Shown here: positions 36,801-51,916 of the stretch, piece by piece
Layout of the letters: each line of letters begins with the position of its first letter
Numbering within the stretch: position 1 is the stretch's first letter
NCBI GenBank assembly: GCA_013398015.1
Contig: VZRR01011363.1
Span: 1-64,000, forward strand
Direction: 5' to 3'
DNA length: 64,000 nucleotides
DNA from: Oreocharis arfaki
Lineage: Eukaryota > Chordata > Aves > Passeriformes > Paramythiidae
The notes under the pieces: generated by a model
What the model was told of the DNA's origin: nothing
The model's database searches: none
What the model saw: only the letters and a program-made list of their open reading frames with translations
Position numbers and translations under genes: made by a program

Positions 36801-39800
36801 ACTGCCTTGAGCCAATTTTGATTGGGAAATGGAGATTAGTTTCACACAAATGGACTTATTTTTCAAACTGGAAGGATTTTTGTTTGGTTGTTTGTTTATG
36901 GAAATTGCAAGTGTCACTGAGGATTATCCAAGCCTATCAAGTCAAAAATAATAAATAGTATTAATAATTGCAATTTGAAGTCCTCTGATAATTTCAGTCA
37001 CTTCTCAGAACATTTAACATTTCATAGATCTTGCAATACATTCTTTTGAGTAATATTAAAGGCTGTAGTCCACAGAATGTGGCAATTCCACTGTCTTCAC
37101 TGTGGCCAGATCTCACCTCTGATGAGAGAGTTGAGTTGCACAAATGGGTCACTTTGCATCTGTCTTTTGATTATGGGCATAGTATTTCCCTCAAGATTTC
37201 AGAACTGTGTCATCCTTAATCACTCCATTCATCTTGTGTGACTTGCACGTGGGGCAAAATTTACACCTGCTGTCTAGGAGGCTGGGGATGTCTAAGAGCT
37301 TTTATGATGTATGCATATGTCTGGTTAACATGTGAAATATTCAATAATGTAGGCTGCTTGGTTGATTTAGGCTATTTCATTCCAAGTATAAATTTGAATA
37401 GTCTTTGGACAGATAAGTTTGATGCACACACATCACTGTTTTGTGCACACACGCACACTCAGATACAAACTAGTATTCAAGACCTACAGTCTCTGCTGAG
37501 CTGTTAAAAAGAGCAATTCGTCCTTCTGGGAAGGAATCAGCCCCCCTGCCCTTCTGCACCGAGGCGGATCCAGTGACCTCCCTCTGCCTCTCTGGAGTGC
37601 AAATTATGCTGTCACGGCTCCATCCTGGTGTCAGCACAGGACACTCTGCTCTCTGCTTTCCACTTGACTTTCAGCTTTGCTCTTAGTTTTTCTTTTTTTC
37701 CTTACTTAGCTGGAACAGCATTTGTTTACCATCTTGGCTGGAAGATATTTTTCTTCCTTTTCCATCTAGTAATCAGTCTATGTCAGAAAAAATGTCCTTT
37801 TTGCTGCTGTTAATCATTTCAGCATGACTGCATTTGATCTGCCCTGTGAGGATCTGGCAGGACACAGGACAGTTTCTCAAAGGGTACTGAAAAAGGAAAC
37901 TCAAATTCCCCTGGTTTCTCCTGGTCTTGGCATTTCCTAAGGATCTTTAAAATGCCCTTCCATCTTCACATGTAACTTAGTCCCCCATGCACTTCCCAGC
38001 ATCAGAATAACATGTTATGGGAGATTTAAATGAGCTGATTTTTAGCAATGGAAGAAGAGAGAGGGTTAGGGAGCTTTCCAAGGCTAAAGAATCTAGGGGT
38101 GGAAAAAGAGGGATAAAGCAAAATCAACAGAATAACACCAGATGTGGACTTTGGTAAGGACAAAAATATACAAGAAAAAAAAAAACAGAAGGAAATAAAA
38201 GTGGGAAATGCAAGCAGTGAAGAAAAGGGGAACCAGTCTGACTTTCTAGATAGATAAAAAATCTCTAACTTGCACCTTTTTTTTCTCTTGCATGACCGTA
38301 CCCAGAAATCCACACTGTAGGGACTAGGTCCTTCATCATAAAGAATGCTCTTTTCCATTGGAACTGTTATATTTTAATAAGTAGTACAGGTGACCAGATA
38401 AGTTAGGTCATTCACCTGGGCTCATCAGTTGAAATTTTCAGTTTTTCATTTTTATGTAAAGACTTTTCATAGCAAAACTTCCAGCTCAGTTACAGCAGCC
38501 TCTTCTATCTGGTACTGCAGGGTGTGTTTTCTGCACCCCCGTTAATAACTTTCTGCTCATACTGGAGCTAAAAGAATTTTTGGAGTAAAAAAGTAATGTT
38601 GAAATAGGAAAAACATGGAATAACTTTTATCTTCAAACCCCTGTTGCAAATATGGCCCTTTTCTTTTAAGAGGATAATAATGTGTTTCCTTGGGTTTTCA
38701 AGATAATCATAAGACCTATGTGGGTTATATAAGCTTTCTTGAGAGACCTAATAATCCATGGGAGACAACTGCCTGTTGAGATTAATCCATTTTTATTTTT
38801 TTGAAAGCATAAAAATATGAAGCTTTTCCATTTAAGCCTTGGAGTTAGATTAGAATGCATTTTAAAAGCTCCCTTTTCTTTTCCCCTCCTGCAAAGTTGA
38901 AAAAGACGTTTGCAATTATGGTAATGTGCTCTGGATGAGCTTTTTTTGGGGCGGGGGGGGATGGGAGAGTTGAAAGACTAGATTACATACACTTATACCT
39001 GCTTGATTAGAGATAAAAATAGTGTCTCCTACTGATAAACTGTTTCATCACACAGCAGTGTCTGCTGGGGCACATTTTCAAGCTATTACAATTTCACAAG
39101 TCTATGAATCTTGCTTCAGGAATGGTTTCCTTGCTGACATGTACCTTGTGAATGTAGGTAGATAGAAAATAGTGTTCTAGAGATACACCACAAACAAATG
39201 CCCCTTGTTCATTTTTCCCTTCATGGCAGAGTCTTGATCCCATCCAGAATTATGGTAGCAAAATTATCTACAACTAGGATTTAGGAATAATTCATCTGTC
39301 AGTTTGTTTTCCTGTTACATTTTTTGCATAATTGTCCTAGCCTTTCACTTTCAGTTTATCTGGTTTAGCCCTTTCACTGTGGTAAACTAAGCTGTTCTTA
39401 TTGGTATAGAAGATGTCACTGTATATATTGCCCTACTTTCAAAGGAATGATGTTTTCTGACAATAGGAATCATGCGGGAGACATCTCATATTTTATACAG
39501 GATGAAAAACGTGTTTCAGTTCTGTCCTGGCTAAGAAAGGATAGGGAATGCCCTTGAAGGATATATTTTCAAAATACTGTGTTAACTGCTTCAAAGTTGA
39601 TACTTGCAGTGTGTTGAAGTCCCAGGAATGCACCCACAGTAAATCTACAGTTTGTCAAAGTAATTTTGGTGTAGATGTTAGCACGTTTGGTCGGACGGCA
39701 TTTTTTAATAAATTGACTAGGTGGTGGTGTGCACAGAGCATGGATATGGATTTAGGATATTTTACACTAGTATCTTCAGGAACAGTAATAGTAACAGTAC

Positions 39801-42800
39801 ATTTTGTTGGATAGTTCTGATTTAATTTTATTCTTTCATTCTGTTGGAATTTGTATTGTTAAGAGAAATTTACATGGCTAGTGCATGGTTGGGCTCCTCA
39901 AATTTTCTCTTTGTGGAAACATTGGATTATTTTTCCTTTTGGAGTTTACCTCCTGGAGAGCAGAATAAAATCATATATCTTTGTTATGGAGGGAAAATTT
40001 AGGCTTTTATCTGTACCTTTCCAAGCATATTTGAATTTAATGCAGTTTTACACCCTGAGACTTTTTATGTTAAATCCTGTTTTGACTGTCTCCGGGATTC
40101 CACAAATACAGTTATATATTGCATTCTCTGAATTTAAGAAGGTGCTTACTAAAACACAGCCATCAGATTAACACTGTCTGACATAAGAAATAAAAATTTC
40201 AATGAAAGCAGAACATCTAAAATTATATGATTGGAGGAAATATTGCATCTAGTAAGGAATGACTTAAGCATGACCTAACATAAGAGAACAGTTCTAAGGA
40301 TACACTTAAATTTATCACATAAAAATGAGTAATTATTTTACAAGGCAAATGATACTAAATAGAGACTATGCAGTATAATTTTGCCACTTGAATTTGTTTA
40401 TGAAGCTGTCTGGATGTGAAAGTGAATCTAGCAGTATTATGGAATTGATTCATTGCTATTATAGTAAGTGAAATGTGCAGTTTTGGGCACCGTAGTCAGT
40501 GGAATTGGCTGAGAAGTTGGGCTTGAAATGTGGAGACTCTAAATAGCTTATTAAGAGAGTGAAATCATCAGCCACTTGCAGGAGGTAAGGAGAGTATGAG
40601 GGCTCCAGTATTTACCCCAGAGGTGAGGGAAAGTAGTTTAGTTGCTTAAACTCCCCATTCACAGTGGTGCCATCTTAATATGGCATAGTACTTCCCAGTT
40701 GCATAACTTTGGTTCCCTCAGGGTTTGTTTCACAGGACCCAGGCACTTTTATTTGTCCTACAGGTGGTACTTTAGAATCCTGGAAACTCACTGATTGTGG
40801 CTGGGGAGTGAGGACCTTTCATACTTCATAGATGTTGGAGTTTAACTAGAGGTATTTACATTTTGTTGGCTTTTTCTTCCTGAGACTCATTTCTGTGCAA
40901 CATCTTTGCAACCTACCTCATCCCCCCAGTTTTTGTTTCTAAATCTAAATTAGGATCTTAGATTTGAAAGTATCAATAAGAGAAAATGTTCTTCCATGGG
41001 AGAGTCATAAGCTGCTTTAAAGAAAGGGAAAAAGGAGGTAAATATATTGAAATTACTCGATTTCTTGCAACAGCAGTGTTGTAAGAAATTGTGAATTATA
41101 ACAATTTTGATACAACCTTGTAATCAGATCTCATTTTTGGCTTCTCTTTGGAGGATGTTATTTGCCCAGGACACACTTTCTCATGCCACTTCAGTCTTTA
41201 TGTGCTTTTCTAAGGCAGCTGGTATCGTAACAGCAAACCACCCCAAATGTAGATGCAAGTGAATGGCTTCCCCAGAGGCACTTTGGTTCTAACAAAACAG
41301 ACAGCAGTAAACAGGAGAGTAATGTCCTTCAGGGATATCGAATGTCGTGCATTCAAAGAAGGAGCATCCTCTGAGGAGGAGAAGCCTGCGTCATGAATAT
41401 CACTCTACTTTGGTTTGTATTTACCCACCAGCCTGCTCTCCAGTATTCACGTTTTTCAGTGGTCCTTGTATTTATTTTCCAACACACCAAGTATTCTGTG
41501 ATTCACACTGACATTTTCAACTTACAAAATCAATTCAGGCAAAGTGGATTAGATAATAAGTTACTGAAGAGAGGGAATAAAATTTAATTTAGGTCTTAAA
41601 TGTAAATCAATGGTAAAGACAAGAACCCACCCACCAAGCCGTGGGTTTGGGTCTGACCTTGTGTGTACATTGAGCAGACGTTGTCCAGACGCAATTGATC
41701 CTGCCTTGTTCTTTTCCCCCCATGGAGCTCCACTACTTTTATTGAAGTGTGTGTATAGAAAGAGAATAAAGAAACCTGTGTAATTAATTTTCAATTAGTC
41801 TACTGCTATATGCACTGTACCTCTTTGCTCACTCTGTTTTCTTACTGATCTTTCAGTTTTGCTTTGTAAAAGTTATTTAAAGGTAGTAATAAATTTTCTT
41901 CTCAAATGTTAATGGTTTATTTATCAGACTCAGTTTCTTAAATATCCTTTGTACAGTTTAAAGGATGCATGCGAAGAAGTGGCTGAAAATCACTGATTAG
42001 AAGCAAATTTAATGTTAAAAACAGGCTTCAAGTAGCCTTTTAAATTACTTATGCTCTTCTACTGTGTGTTCCCTTCACTACATAGTGACCTCCAGCACTT
42101 TCCTATTTTTAGGAAGATCATAAGTGTGGTTTAAGATAGCACTGTTTTATTTGCACTTTGAAACATATTAAATGCTACCAGGATTTTCAAGACACAGGCT
42201 TATGTTGGATCTCATCTACAATGCAAAAAAAGAAACAGGTGTTAGCAACTGCAGTATGAACCTGTTCTTGCACTATGTTTTTTGTCGAGAAGGTATTTAT
42301 AGCTTAAATATGCTCTTGGTTTTTGCACTCAAGGTAATATTTTATGCAGCTCCCCTGGATACAGTGATGTTAGATCAAGCCCAGAAAGTTTATATCAAAG
42401 CAGTTTGGTAGCACTGATACCCTGTGATAACCCAAACAACATTGTATGCTGGAAAAGGAGCCAGGGGCAGAATAATTTCATTTCTGTAAGTACAATGAAA
42501 TAGAATAAGTTCTTCTGGTTATGCTAAGACTTCAGAGATTCTCCAAATTGGTTAGCACTGGAGCACTAGAAGATCTCATTTAAGTGACTTTATCAGCTGG
42601 TACTGAAAGACTGTGCCAGAAACATACAAAACAGTGTATACAAGGCAGGGACAAATCCACACCAGTTGATGATGTTTGATCTCCTACAGATTTGAGGACA
42701 CAGATTTGGAAACTGGAATGAATAAAGGCATTATTTCAATCCCATATACACTAAGAAGCAGTATTAATCGTGTCACACATTTTTTAATTCTTGGTTGCCT

Positions 42801-43702
42801 GATAGGCACAGTGTCCAAAGAATGAGGGTGGTGTAGATTTTTCTGCTCTTCTTTAGTAACTGGACTGATACCACATTAGGATGGGCTTTCAGCTATCTGA
42901 AATCATAGCAGCTTTATGTCACTGTCAAATGGAACTAATTTTGAGGTAGTAATAATTACTGGAAACTAATGGTCATTTAAGTTATTTGGAAATAAAATAA
43001 TTATTTAAGGAAAATGCATTAATTCAATTAAGGACAGTAATCTCTGTAATGTTTTGAAGATATCACTGACAGGACAAAGAAATCTCAGCTTTGATTTTCA
43101 GAAGACTGGGAAGCTTTTACTTTCAGATTACAAGCTAAAATTAAGACCTTGGAATACCAAAAAGGATGTTGGTAAGAATAATATAAAAAAAGCATGCATC
43201 CTTTTATGCTGAAGTGCTAGGTAACTTGCCAGGCTTGTGACTTAGTTACTGCAAAGATTATTTGCATCACCTGTTGCTTAAACTAAATTACTCCTTTTGA
43301 ATCTGGAATTAGTGGGATACCAATAAAAGTGTCACTCTGCTTTTTTTATTGGATTTGTACTCAAGAAATTGCAGCTGTTAAGTGTCTTTCCACTGAGCCT
43401 GTTGCTTTTAGTAGTCTCTTGTGTCTGTCTGACATAATAAATCATCACATGTCCTTGCTGACATTATCCTGGCTAAAGGTTTTTTGCTCTCCTAGATTTA
43501 CAAATATTAACATAGACACAAGTGTTCACTGTTCTCACCATTTTATGTGATAAAGAGGAGTATGCACAACCTCGGGCACTCTGTTGCCAGTAAACTTTTA
43601 GTGGACATTGATTTTGTTCTGTGATGGTTGTATTTTAGAAGGTCTTTGTAGTTTTGTAGCATCTTTCACAGCTTTTTTATGCTATCATTGAAGTGATTGT
43701 CA
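33801..43702 (+). other. Long intronic stretch with only simple repeats
   Basis: About 9.9 kb with no supportable gene. It contains an (ATATATACC)n tract at 34682-34708, T runs near 35035 and 35977, a TG microsatellite at 36474-36502, an A11 run near 38177 and a G-rich run near 38948-38962. The phrase GTGCAGTTTTGGGCACC near 40477 recalls an old CR1 segment, but nothing around it confirms this. The minus frame 34095-34409 (104 codons) lies in slightly GC-richer sequence but is unrecognised. Confidence 0.5.
36474..36502. repeat. (TG)n microsatellite
   Basis: (TG)n with one TA interruption. The Cys-Val repeat in the overlapping open frame is only this microsatellite translated. Confidence 0.9.
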
Positions 43703-43876
43703 GGTGGCTCCCAGCATTTAGATATTACAGCACCAAGCCTGACAGAGTTCAAGATTTGTTTGGGCAACACTCCTGGGCACATGATGTGACTCCTGGGGAT
43801 GGTCCTGTGCAGGGCCAAGAGCTGGACTCAGTGATCCTTCTGGGTCCCTTCCAACTCAGCTTATTCTGTGGTTTCC
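43703..43876 (+). mobile_element. CR1 LINE 3' fragment
   Basis: The stretch contains GCACCAAGCCTGACAGAGTT, TGTGACTCCTGGGGATGGTC, GTGCAGGGCCAAGAGCTGGA, CTCAGTGATCCT and GGGTCCCTTCCAACTCAG, then TTATTCTGTGGTTTC. This is a CR1 3' end of the GGGTCCCTTCCAACTCAG type, in + orientation. Confidence 0.93.
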
Positions 43877-46800
43877 TCTGGGAGGATGGCACTCACCTTC
43901 CAGAGGCCAGGGTTTGGTGCATGGATGTAGCCCAAGCAGGATGTGTAGGCACTGTGACACAGTGAAATAAACTTGCTTCAAAGTACAAGGCTTTCCCATT
44001 ATTATTCACCTGCTATGGTATTAATTGCTATTATTATTATAAATTATTCATGCAGTAAAGTGTAATATGTATTGGGAAAAGTCTACTCAATCTAATCCAA
44101 AAAGACCTACTTTTTTTTTTTTTTTTAGGTCAGTAGAGTTTGAATTACTGTAAGGTTCACAATACAAAATTAAATTTTATGCAGTTAAAAGATTACCACC
44201 ATTGCTCTTCTAGTTCTGCATATGGCTTTTTGTTTACCATATTTATGTCTGAAAGTGTTGAAATGTAGTTGAAACACCAGAAAGAAAAGCCCTTCTCATT
44301 CTTTGGGGCTTTTCTCAAGGGAACCAGTCTTAAGTGTTTATATAGTATTTCAAAATGTATAGTACTATATGGATGGCTATTATTAAGGTATATAGAGGAT
44401 CTCTTTTGAATGGAGCTGTAATTAATGAGGCGGGATAAATCACTGAATGCATGTAGCATTTTATTAAGTCCTATTCTCTAACTACTTAAATATATTTCTT
44501 CAAAATTTTAGTGGTAAATTTCACTTTATATTGTAACCAGAGAGACTTCCGTCATCTCACTGTGCAAACTGGTCATCATTGCTAATTATGTGTTGGTTGA
44601 ATGAGGAAGCTTGAAGTGTACTTAGCCTGATTTTTACTTTCTAATTCAGTAGGTCAAGGAAGAATATCCTGACGGCTTAGAACAATGCAAAGGCAGCCAA
44701 TTGCAAGGTTTTATCTGTCTTTCACATTCTGGTCATGGAAACATTTGGCTGATACTGCATCTCAGTTGTTAAGTATGTTCTTTAAGTATTCATAGCATAA
44801 TGGTCTAATATATATTTCACAGCAACTAAATACTTTTTATTCTTAACAAACACTGCAGACATTTTCTTTAGAGTGTTGGTGTTCGTGTGCATGCCTGGAA
44901 ATCTTACTGCATAACAGTGCCCCAGAAAGTAATACGAATGCTCCAGTGTGCCCTGTGCCTACTGTGGAACTTCCTGCCTGGCCTGCAGTTCACATGAAAC
45001 CTCCCTCTGATAACATTTCAGCCACTGCACAATGTCTACTGGGAGTGAAGTATTTGCAAAGGTGACACAGAATCCCACTTAAAGACTTGTCGGGTTTGTT
45101 AAACCCACAGAGAGCTATTTCAGGTGACAGTAAAATATGAGTAGACAACACAGTTACAAATGATTATAGCAGAACAGCTAAGCTTAAATTGCACTGTGGT
45201 TGCAGTTAACAAGGTATTTGTTTCTCTTGTTTGTCTGACTTTCTGCTTCTCTCAAGACAAGGTATAATTCTATTTCAGACCTTACATGAATTTTAATTTC
45301 TCTGTTAGTTGAGTACTTTGTAACTGCTCAGCAGTTTCAGCTGCTACAGGCTTGCTTTGTTTTTCACCTGGAAACCCCTCTATCTGCTCTATAGTGGCAG
45401 ACAGTCTGGCCTTTCCTAATTAGTGGGCAGGTTCACTTTCAGGGGAATGTAAACATTATCTTACATCACTAGGAGTTGTTTCCTGCGCTCCCCTCCCCAG
45501 GCTTTAACCAGGGAAATGCAAGACCCAAAAGTGTTATATCATGGAAGGTGCACAGAATTCTACTCTAAGCATGTTATATTGCTTTATAATGCCAGCATGT
45601 TCATTTAGTGATGTCTAAGATCATTTCTGAATAGGAAACACAATTCAGAGTAAATGCCTGCACCGGAGAAATGGGTTTTCCTGTTATTGGTTGACATCTT
45701 TTGAAAGGATGTATGAAGGTTTGAGGACAGTTCATTGGTGACTACGGTGTTCTGGAACCAGCTGAGAAGAGAAAATGGATAGCCCATTAGGGTACCCCGT
45801 AAATACCCTATTAGATGCTGTACCTATGTTTTTGTAAAACAGTCTCTCTTGTGGTAGTGGTCATGGTCTCTCTGCCTAAGGCTGGCAAACCTTCTCCTTC
45901 ATCAGTCAAAGGATCCCAATGTGCTCAGCTCAGAACATCTTTGATGTTATATGCTCTACTGCTTGATAGCTTTATTTCCAGGGGAACAGTGAGGATTTTG
46001 TGGGAAGATCTGAGTACTTTTATACCTCAGGGTGCTAGACAGTTGTGCAAGTGGTTCCACAGGAAAGCGTTAGATATTGTGGACAGGTGGCTGCAAATTC
46101 CTGAAGGAGAGAGATTTAGATTCTGTCAGCATTGTATCAGTGTCCTGGTGCTGTGTTGCTAAAGTCACTTATATTATTCTGATTTTAGACATTCTGATGT
46201 TTACTTTTTCTTTAGTTTAAGGAATGATTCACTAATTACCATTTTTGCCAAGGAAAACATTGACAGTTGGAAGGTAATTAAGGTATTTTAAGTTTTAGGC
46301 TTAGCTGTGACACTGTGAGAACAGCATCTGTAGTTGCATTCAACTCTTGTGAATTCTTGAGAGGCCACAAGCCCGGTAGAGCACTTACTGCATCATTGCA
46401 GTGAAACATTCAAAAAATGTATGTAATAATGCGTTCTGAAAATCCTAGGGAGCTATGTTGCTTTATAAAATAGATTTGGATGTAATAGATTTGGAAGATT
46501 CTGCAAAACGCAACATTTCCACATTATTTAAGAGCTTCAGTTTTCACCTAGAATCCTGACTTTTAAAAAGGTATTTATGGAGCTTGATTCACTCCATAGG
46601 TTTATATTGTATATCTGCAAGTATAGTGACAGTATAATGTGCTAGATAAAGAATAAATTGAGAAGGTACTGTAGACATAGTACATAAATTCAGCTTGGGA
46701 GAATATCAGCTTTTTTTTTTTAAACTAATAACCTTATTCATTCTCTAAGGTGACTGCCACGCTTTTAAAAGATGGCTTATCAGTTTCAATTTTTATAAAA

Positions 46801-49800
46801 TACAAAAATTGAGGCACTGATATGTTGCAGTTCACTTTTCTTTTCGTTCTGTGTTTATCTCAGTGGCAAAAAGAACAAGTCTAGTGTAGAATGAATGAGT
46901 AAAGCAATGTTCACTGAGACTTTTGTCCTGAAAAAATGGCTTCCTACATACATCAGACTGCTTCTCACATACATCAGACTGCTTCATAAGGATTTAAGGA
47001 TAGGCACAGGCTCTCCTGAAATAGTGTGTATTTCATAGTTACCTGTCTACCTGATCCTGTTCCAATTGATCTTAGTCTAACTGGATGATCATACTCTTTT
47101 TTTTTTTCCTTGCCAACAAGTCAGTCATGGTCCATTAAGTACTGAGAAGAGACGCAAGTGCCTTTGTTCAAAAGTACTGTTCCATCTTAAACATCTAAAT
47201 ACCTCCTCTTCTGGTTGTTGCACTGCAAACATAAACTCAGAATCAAAAGAATTCAAGACACTTAATGAAGTGTCTATTAAGAAAATAGAGTTAATACTGA
47301 AATGTTTTCATTTATAAGATATTAAGAAACAGCAGTTTCCAACTTAGCAGGAGTAAATGCATCCAAAATTAGATGTTTGTTGTGAAGAAAAGAGATTGTT
47401 GTACCCACAGGTGAGGAGAACCTGTGCCACACTAGTAGTGCTCTGGTGTAGAACCCTTCCTTTGTTACCAAGGTTGTTTTGTTTCAGTATGTAACAGTGC
47501 TTATGGTCCCACAGAAAACAGATTTTCTCTTTAGTGTATTTCTCACCTGTGGTATTAGGTAAAACAAGCTTTAGATTTACATGGTGAAACTTAGGCTGTT
47601 AAAATAAGGGTAATGTTGAAGAAGGTTTTTAAAATCTCTGCTGTAATCCTTATTAAATATGTATTTTGTGATTTTATTCTTTGGATTTTTTTCATTATTA
47701 AAAATATTTCAGGCCTAAAAAGAATGAACTTTCTCAGTCTATCTGTTTTCTGGAAGATATTGACCAATGATGTTAGAAAACAGGATCAGAATGCTCAAAG
47801 ATGTTCTTGCAACTACCTCATTGTGCAGAAACTGAGTAGCTCAAACTCTAATTAGATGTTTAAGCCGTAACATAGTTTGAAATATGTACTAGCCTTTTGT
47901 GAAATAGCTCTGGGACATGTTTTTTTATTTTGCTCTCAGAATAGAGAGACTTTCAAGGGGAAACATGAAGGAGGGGAGTAAGGTGGTGCTTCAAAAACCC
48001 AAGTAGTCTGTATTCCTCAGTTGCTTCCTTTACACCCTACTACTTCAACACACTTGTATTTAAATTATCTTTTAATTATGAGGTTTATGTCCTTCTAAAA
48101 TAGCTTTTCATTATCTACTTTTCTAATATATATGTTTATTTTTTATCCCTTATTGGCTTTAATGAACTAGATTGTTGTAGTGCATTTGAGACCTATTGGA
48201 TCTGTAATTTTATGTCATTGCTTTTAAAGAAATGTTTCTTTATATTTTTTTAAAAAGTTCTGCTATTTTATGGAGCTGTCTGTTTAATCAGGAAACTTGA
48301 CAATACTTTTTTTGGTTCAAATTCTGTCTTCGACTGTGTTCTGAAAAGTTTATCTAGAAAGTCATGAATATGGTAATTTCTATTTCTGAGCTGCTTTTTT
48401 GTGCTATTTTTGTTCCACAATAGTTAGATGTATAGTTCTAAGTGAGTAGGCACAGTGTGAGCACAAAATGGAGAAATGGGTTTCTTATAAAAAAGTAAGC
48501 TGTAAAATGAAAATCATTAAATGATAATAAACCGTAATCATGTTTCTAAATTTTGCAATGTTAATTCAAGCATCTAATTCGAGTGTGAAATAGTACTTCT
48601 TAACAAAGAATAATTTTTAAACTGAGTTAATCTTCTAATGGAAGATAGCTGTCACTTAAATTTTGTGGATGAATGATTTTCAGGGAAAGAAGAATTGTAA
48701 GAAAAAAGTGTTAAGTAGAAAAGGAAGACATGCAGTGTGAGTGGGGTGAAGGTCAGAACAGGATTTCAGAAATACTGATTTGTACTCCAGTGCTTTTCAG
48801 AGATTCTTGCTTTTTAAATCAGGAAAAAGAAGATCTTTCTAGTCAAGAAGAGCATATATTAAAGACCTCAGCCGAACCTTCAGAATAAATATCATGATAT
48901 AGCGTTGAGAAGGGCAAAAAATACTTTAAAGTATAATTATGACAAAATAATGAAATGAAAACATAACAACAGTTGTATCATGTCATATACTAAGTATTCA
49001 ATGAAATTCATGCACTGACTAGTTGTGAAAAGCGTAGGAGAAATTGAAGGTAAATTTAATGTAATCTTTCCTTGTCATGGCTTTTTAGGCTCCAGCAAGA
49101 AGACTTTTAAGAACTTTTAATAACAGTAGCCACAATGACTATTCCATTCTTTTGCCATTTTTTGGCACTTTTCTTTTAAATGAGGGTTTGGGGGTTTTTT
49201 TGGGTCCAGTGTAGACTTTTGACCTCATGACATCCTATGCTATGAATGCCACAGTTAATTATAAGGTAGGTAGGAAAAAAAGTCCCATCCCTTTGTTTTA
49301 AAATTGCTACTTGATATTTTCATGGAGTGTACTATGGTTTGGTCCATTTCTTCATGAGTATGTCTTTTCCAGAAATCACTCTTTATGCCTGACCATCCTT
49401 GCTGTCCTCTTCTCTTAAAGTTTCTTTTTGCTTTATATTTGAAGATTGGAAGACCATCGCTGTGCGCATTATTCAGGAGTTGAGTGCAGTATGTAAAAAC
49501 ACAGTGATGCCCTTCTGTTTTTGTGTCCTTTCCCAACAATTTCTAATGTTGAATTTGCTGTTTTATCACTGTTAATCACTGTGGTGATATTTTCTGATAG
49601 CTGACCTCTGAATCACCCCTGAATGGATGTAAGTAAGTCACTGTGAATAACTGTTCCTTTTTGTGCTCAGTATGTTAATAATGGATTTATTATTTCAGCC
49701 TTCATATTCCTCTGTGTACTGTTGGACAAAACCCAACTGAGACATGAATTACAAGATTCCTGGCTGAGAATTCTGATTCCTCAAGCAGGTTTTTTTTTGC

Positions 49801-51916
49801 TATATAATTTCATCATTTTGTTATTCAGTTTCTTAATTGTGAGAGTGGCTTGATGGTGCTAATTTTTCAAATCTCACATTAGGTTTATGAGTAACAATAA
49901 GTTGATGTATATTTTTTAAGATTAAAACCCATGAAAAGCTTTTCTTCTTCTCACTGGAGAGGAAAAGTCACAAAAAAATGATTCAGCTATGATCAGGTAG
50001 AGGATGCACATAGTACAGGTGAAAACCTAAACCTGGGAAACATCAGGTTACAGTGCACACTGTTTGCCTTTTGTAAACATTAAATTAATATTTAGCAAAT
50101 TATTTGCATGGGATTTTTAAAGGAATATGCAATTATAAAATTTCAATAGTATGACGGGGACTCTGTTTAACGAGTTTATCCTAAAAAATCCAGCTAACAC
50201 AGGGGAATGCTTCTTGAGAATAAACTCTTGGAGCAGTGATGAGAGTATGTTTCTGTTATGTTATGGCATAACTATCTTATGGCATAATTGAGCTGCAGTA
50301 TAAGCAAGAAGTGTTAAACAAATACATTCTTTACAATCAGAAGATAAAGAAATGAGGTTGATTATCCCACCACAATTTATTATTCAGTACTATGCAATGC
50401 ATAAACTCTTTTTACAAGCAAGCAAGAACAATCCAATTGTAAACTATACAAGATGCGGTCAGTATCTGGTGAAAAGAGGCTGAGTTATCCGCAGTTCCTC
50501 AGCATCTAATCTTACCCAAGTTGCAAAGATGTCTATCTGTATCTTAGGAGGTTTCTGGTTTTGTTGACAATTCTTCCTTGAAAATGAGGTGCCCTACTTG
50601 TCTGGGAGGCTGTGTTAAATTTGTTTGTTTGTTGGGCTTCACAGTCTGCACCAAGACTTGCTAGTCAAATAAACAGCTCATTTCAGCAGCTCTAAGAAGG
50701 CGAGAGGATTCTTTATTTCTGCTGCCTGCTTGGTTGCTGATAGAAAAATGCCTGCAGACATAGTAAGGCCCTCTACCTATTTTTTTCCACTTTCTTGACA
50801 GCGTGTGTCATGTTAGCAGATTATCAATATTGTGCATAGAAATGTGAACTATTTATCATGAATAATACATATACGTTATATAGAGAGATTAAATTGTAGC
50901 ACATGTTAGTATTGCATGATATTGACATAGTGCAGGTTGCAAAATATGATAGACGTGTATAACTTTGCCTTTAAGTACATTATAGTTGGTTCCAAACTTT
51001 TCCTGTCAAGAAGAATTAAGTTGTTAGGCACTATAGCTTTATTTGGTCATTTTATCTGCAATGAAAATTATTATACTCTTTGAAGAGTTTATGAGGGTTT
51101 ATGGGCATATAAATGGCAATACAAACCATAAAAATCTCTTGTAGGTCAGAAGGAAGTTCATTTAGCTTCTATATTGGCTTTGTCAAAGGTCAACAAGTTT
51201 AGAGAAGGTAATAAATAAGAAAAGCATATATTGAGATGTCCTAGGAATGTTTTCGGAGTCCTAGCAATGTACAGTTCAAGGATTTCTCAAACAGGAGATA
51301 ATAACATGGCATTTAATAGATTTTTGTATATTTTTAATCCATGAATTTTTAAAAATAGGAGTTTTTAGGATGAATCTCTTCATTTAGAATCTGCATCATT
51401 CTATGTGAAAACATTTTATATCTTAACTGTGCACTGTGTGAAGAAGATACTTCTTTCTCCACCTGCCAGTTTCATTACATGTCTAGTTTTACAGCTGGAA
51501 GTGCTACTGAGCTACTGTTCTCTAATTTTATATTTTGTCATGTTTTTTGCAGAAGTCCATTCCTTACCTTTGATCGTGCTCCTTGCCCTTCTCTATCCTT
51601 CTTATATTCCTGCTATAAATTGCAACTGTAGACATTATTTGCCTTAAGTTTTATTTTGTATTTATTTCTGTATCTGTTGGGACAAGCCTTTTAAAATTTT
51701 GTTTTCTATGGGGTTTTTTTGTTTGTTTGTTTGTTTTTTTAATTTCTCAAGCTCATTTGCATTTTAAAAGATAAATGGCTGTTTAAATTTGAAGTCATCC
51801 ATGAGTGTGTTCATATATAGATATATAAGTGCAAATATAATAGGGCCTGTAGCAATAGGACAAGGCACCATGGTTTTGACCTGAAAGAAGATAGAGTCGG
51901 ACAAGATCCTTGGAAG
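43877..51916 (+). other. Long intronic stretch with only simple repeats
   Basis: About 8 kb with T runs near 44109, 46711 and 47097 and a 21-bp tandem duplication at 46946-46987. The 115-codon frame at 45815-46162 has no recognisable domain and its length is not surprising by chance. Nothing else can be supported. Confidence 0.5.
46946..46987 (+). repeat. 21-bp tandem duplication (two units)
   Basis: ACATACATCAGACTGCTTC is repeated at 46946 and 46967, identical over 19 of 21 bases, so it is a recent small duplication. Confidence 0.95.

Noticed and set aside
40477..40640. An old CR1 segment suggested by GTGCAGTTTTGGGCACC
   Set aside because: Only this phrase matches. The surrounding sequence does not line up by eye.
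45815..46162. A 115-codon + frame
   Set aside because: Several frames of this length are expected by chance here. There is no recognisable motif or splice context.
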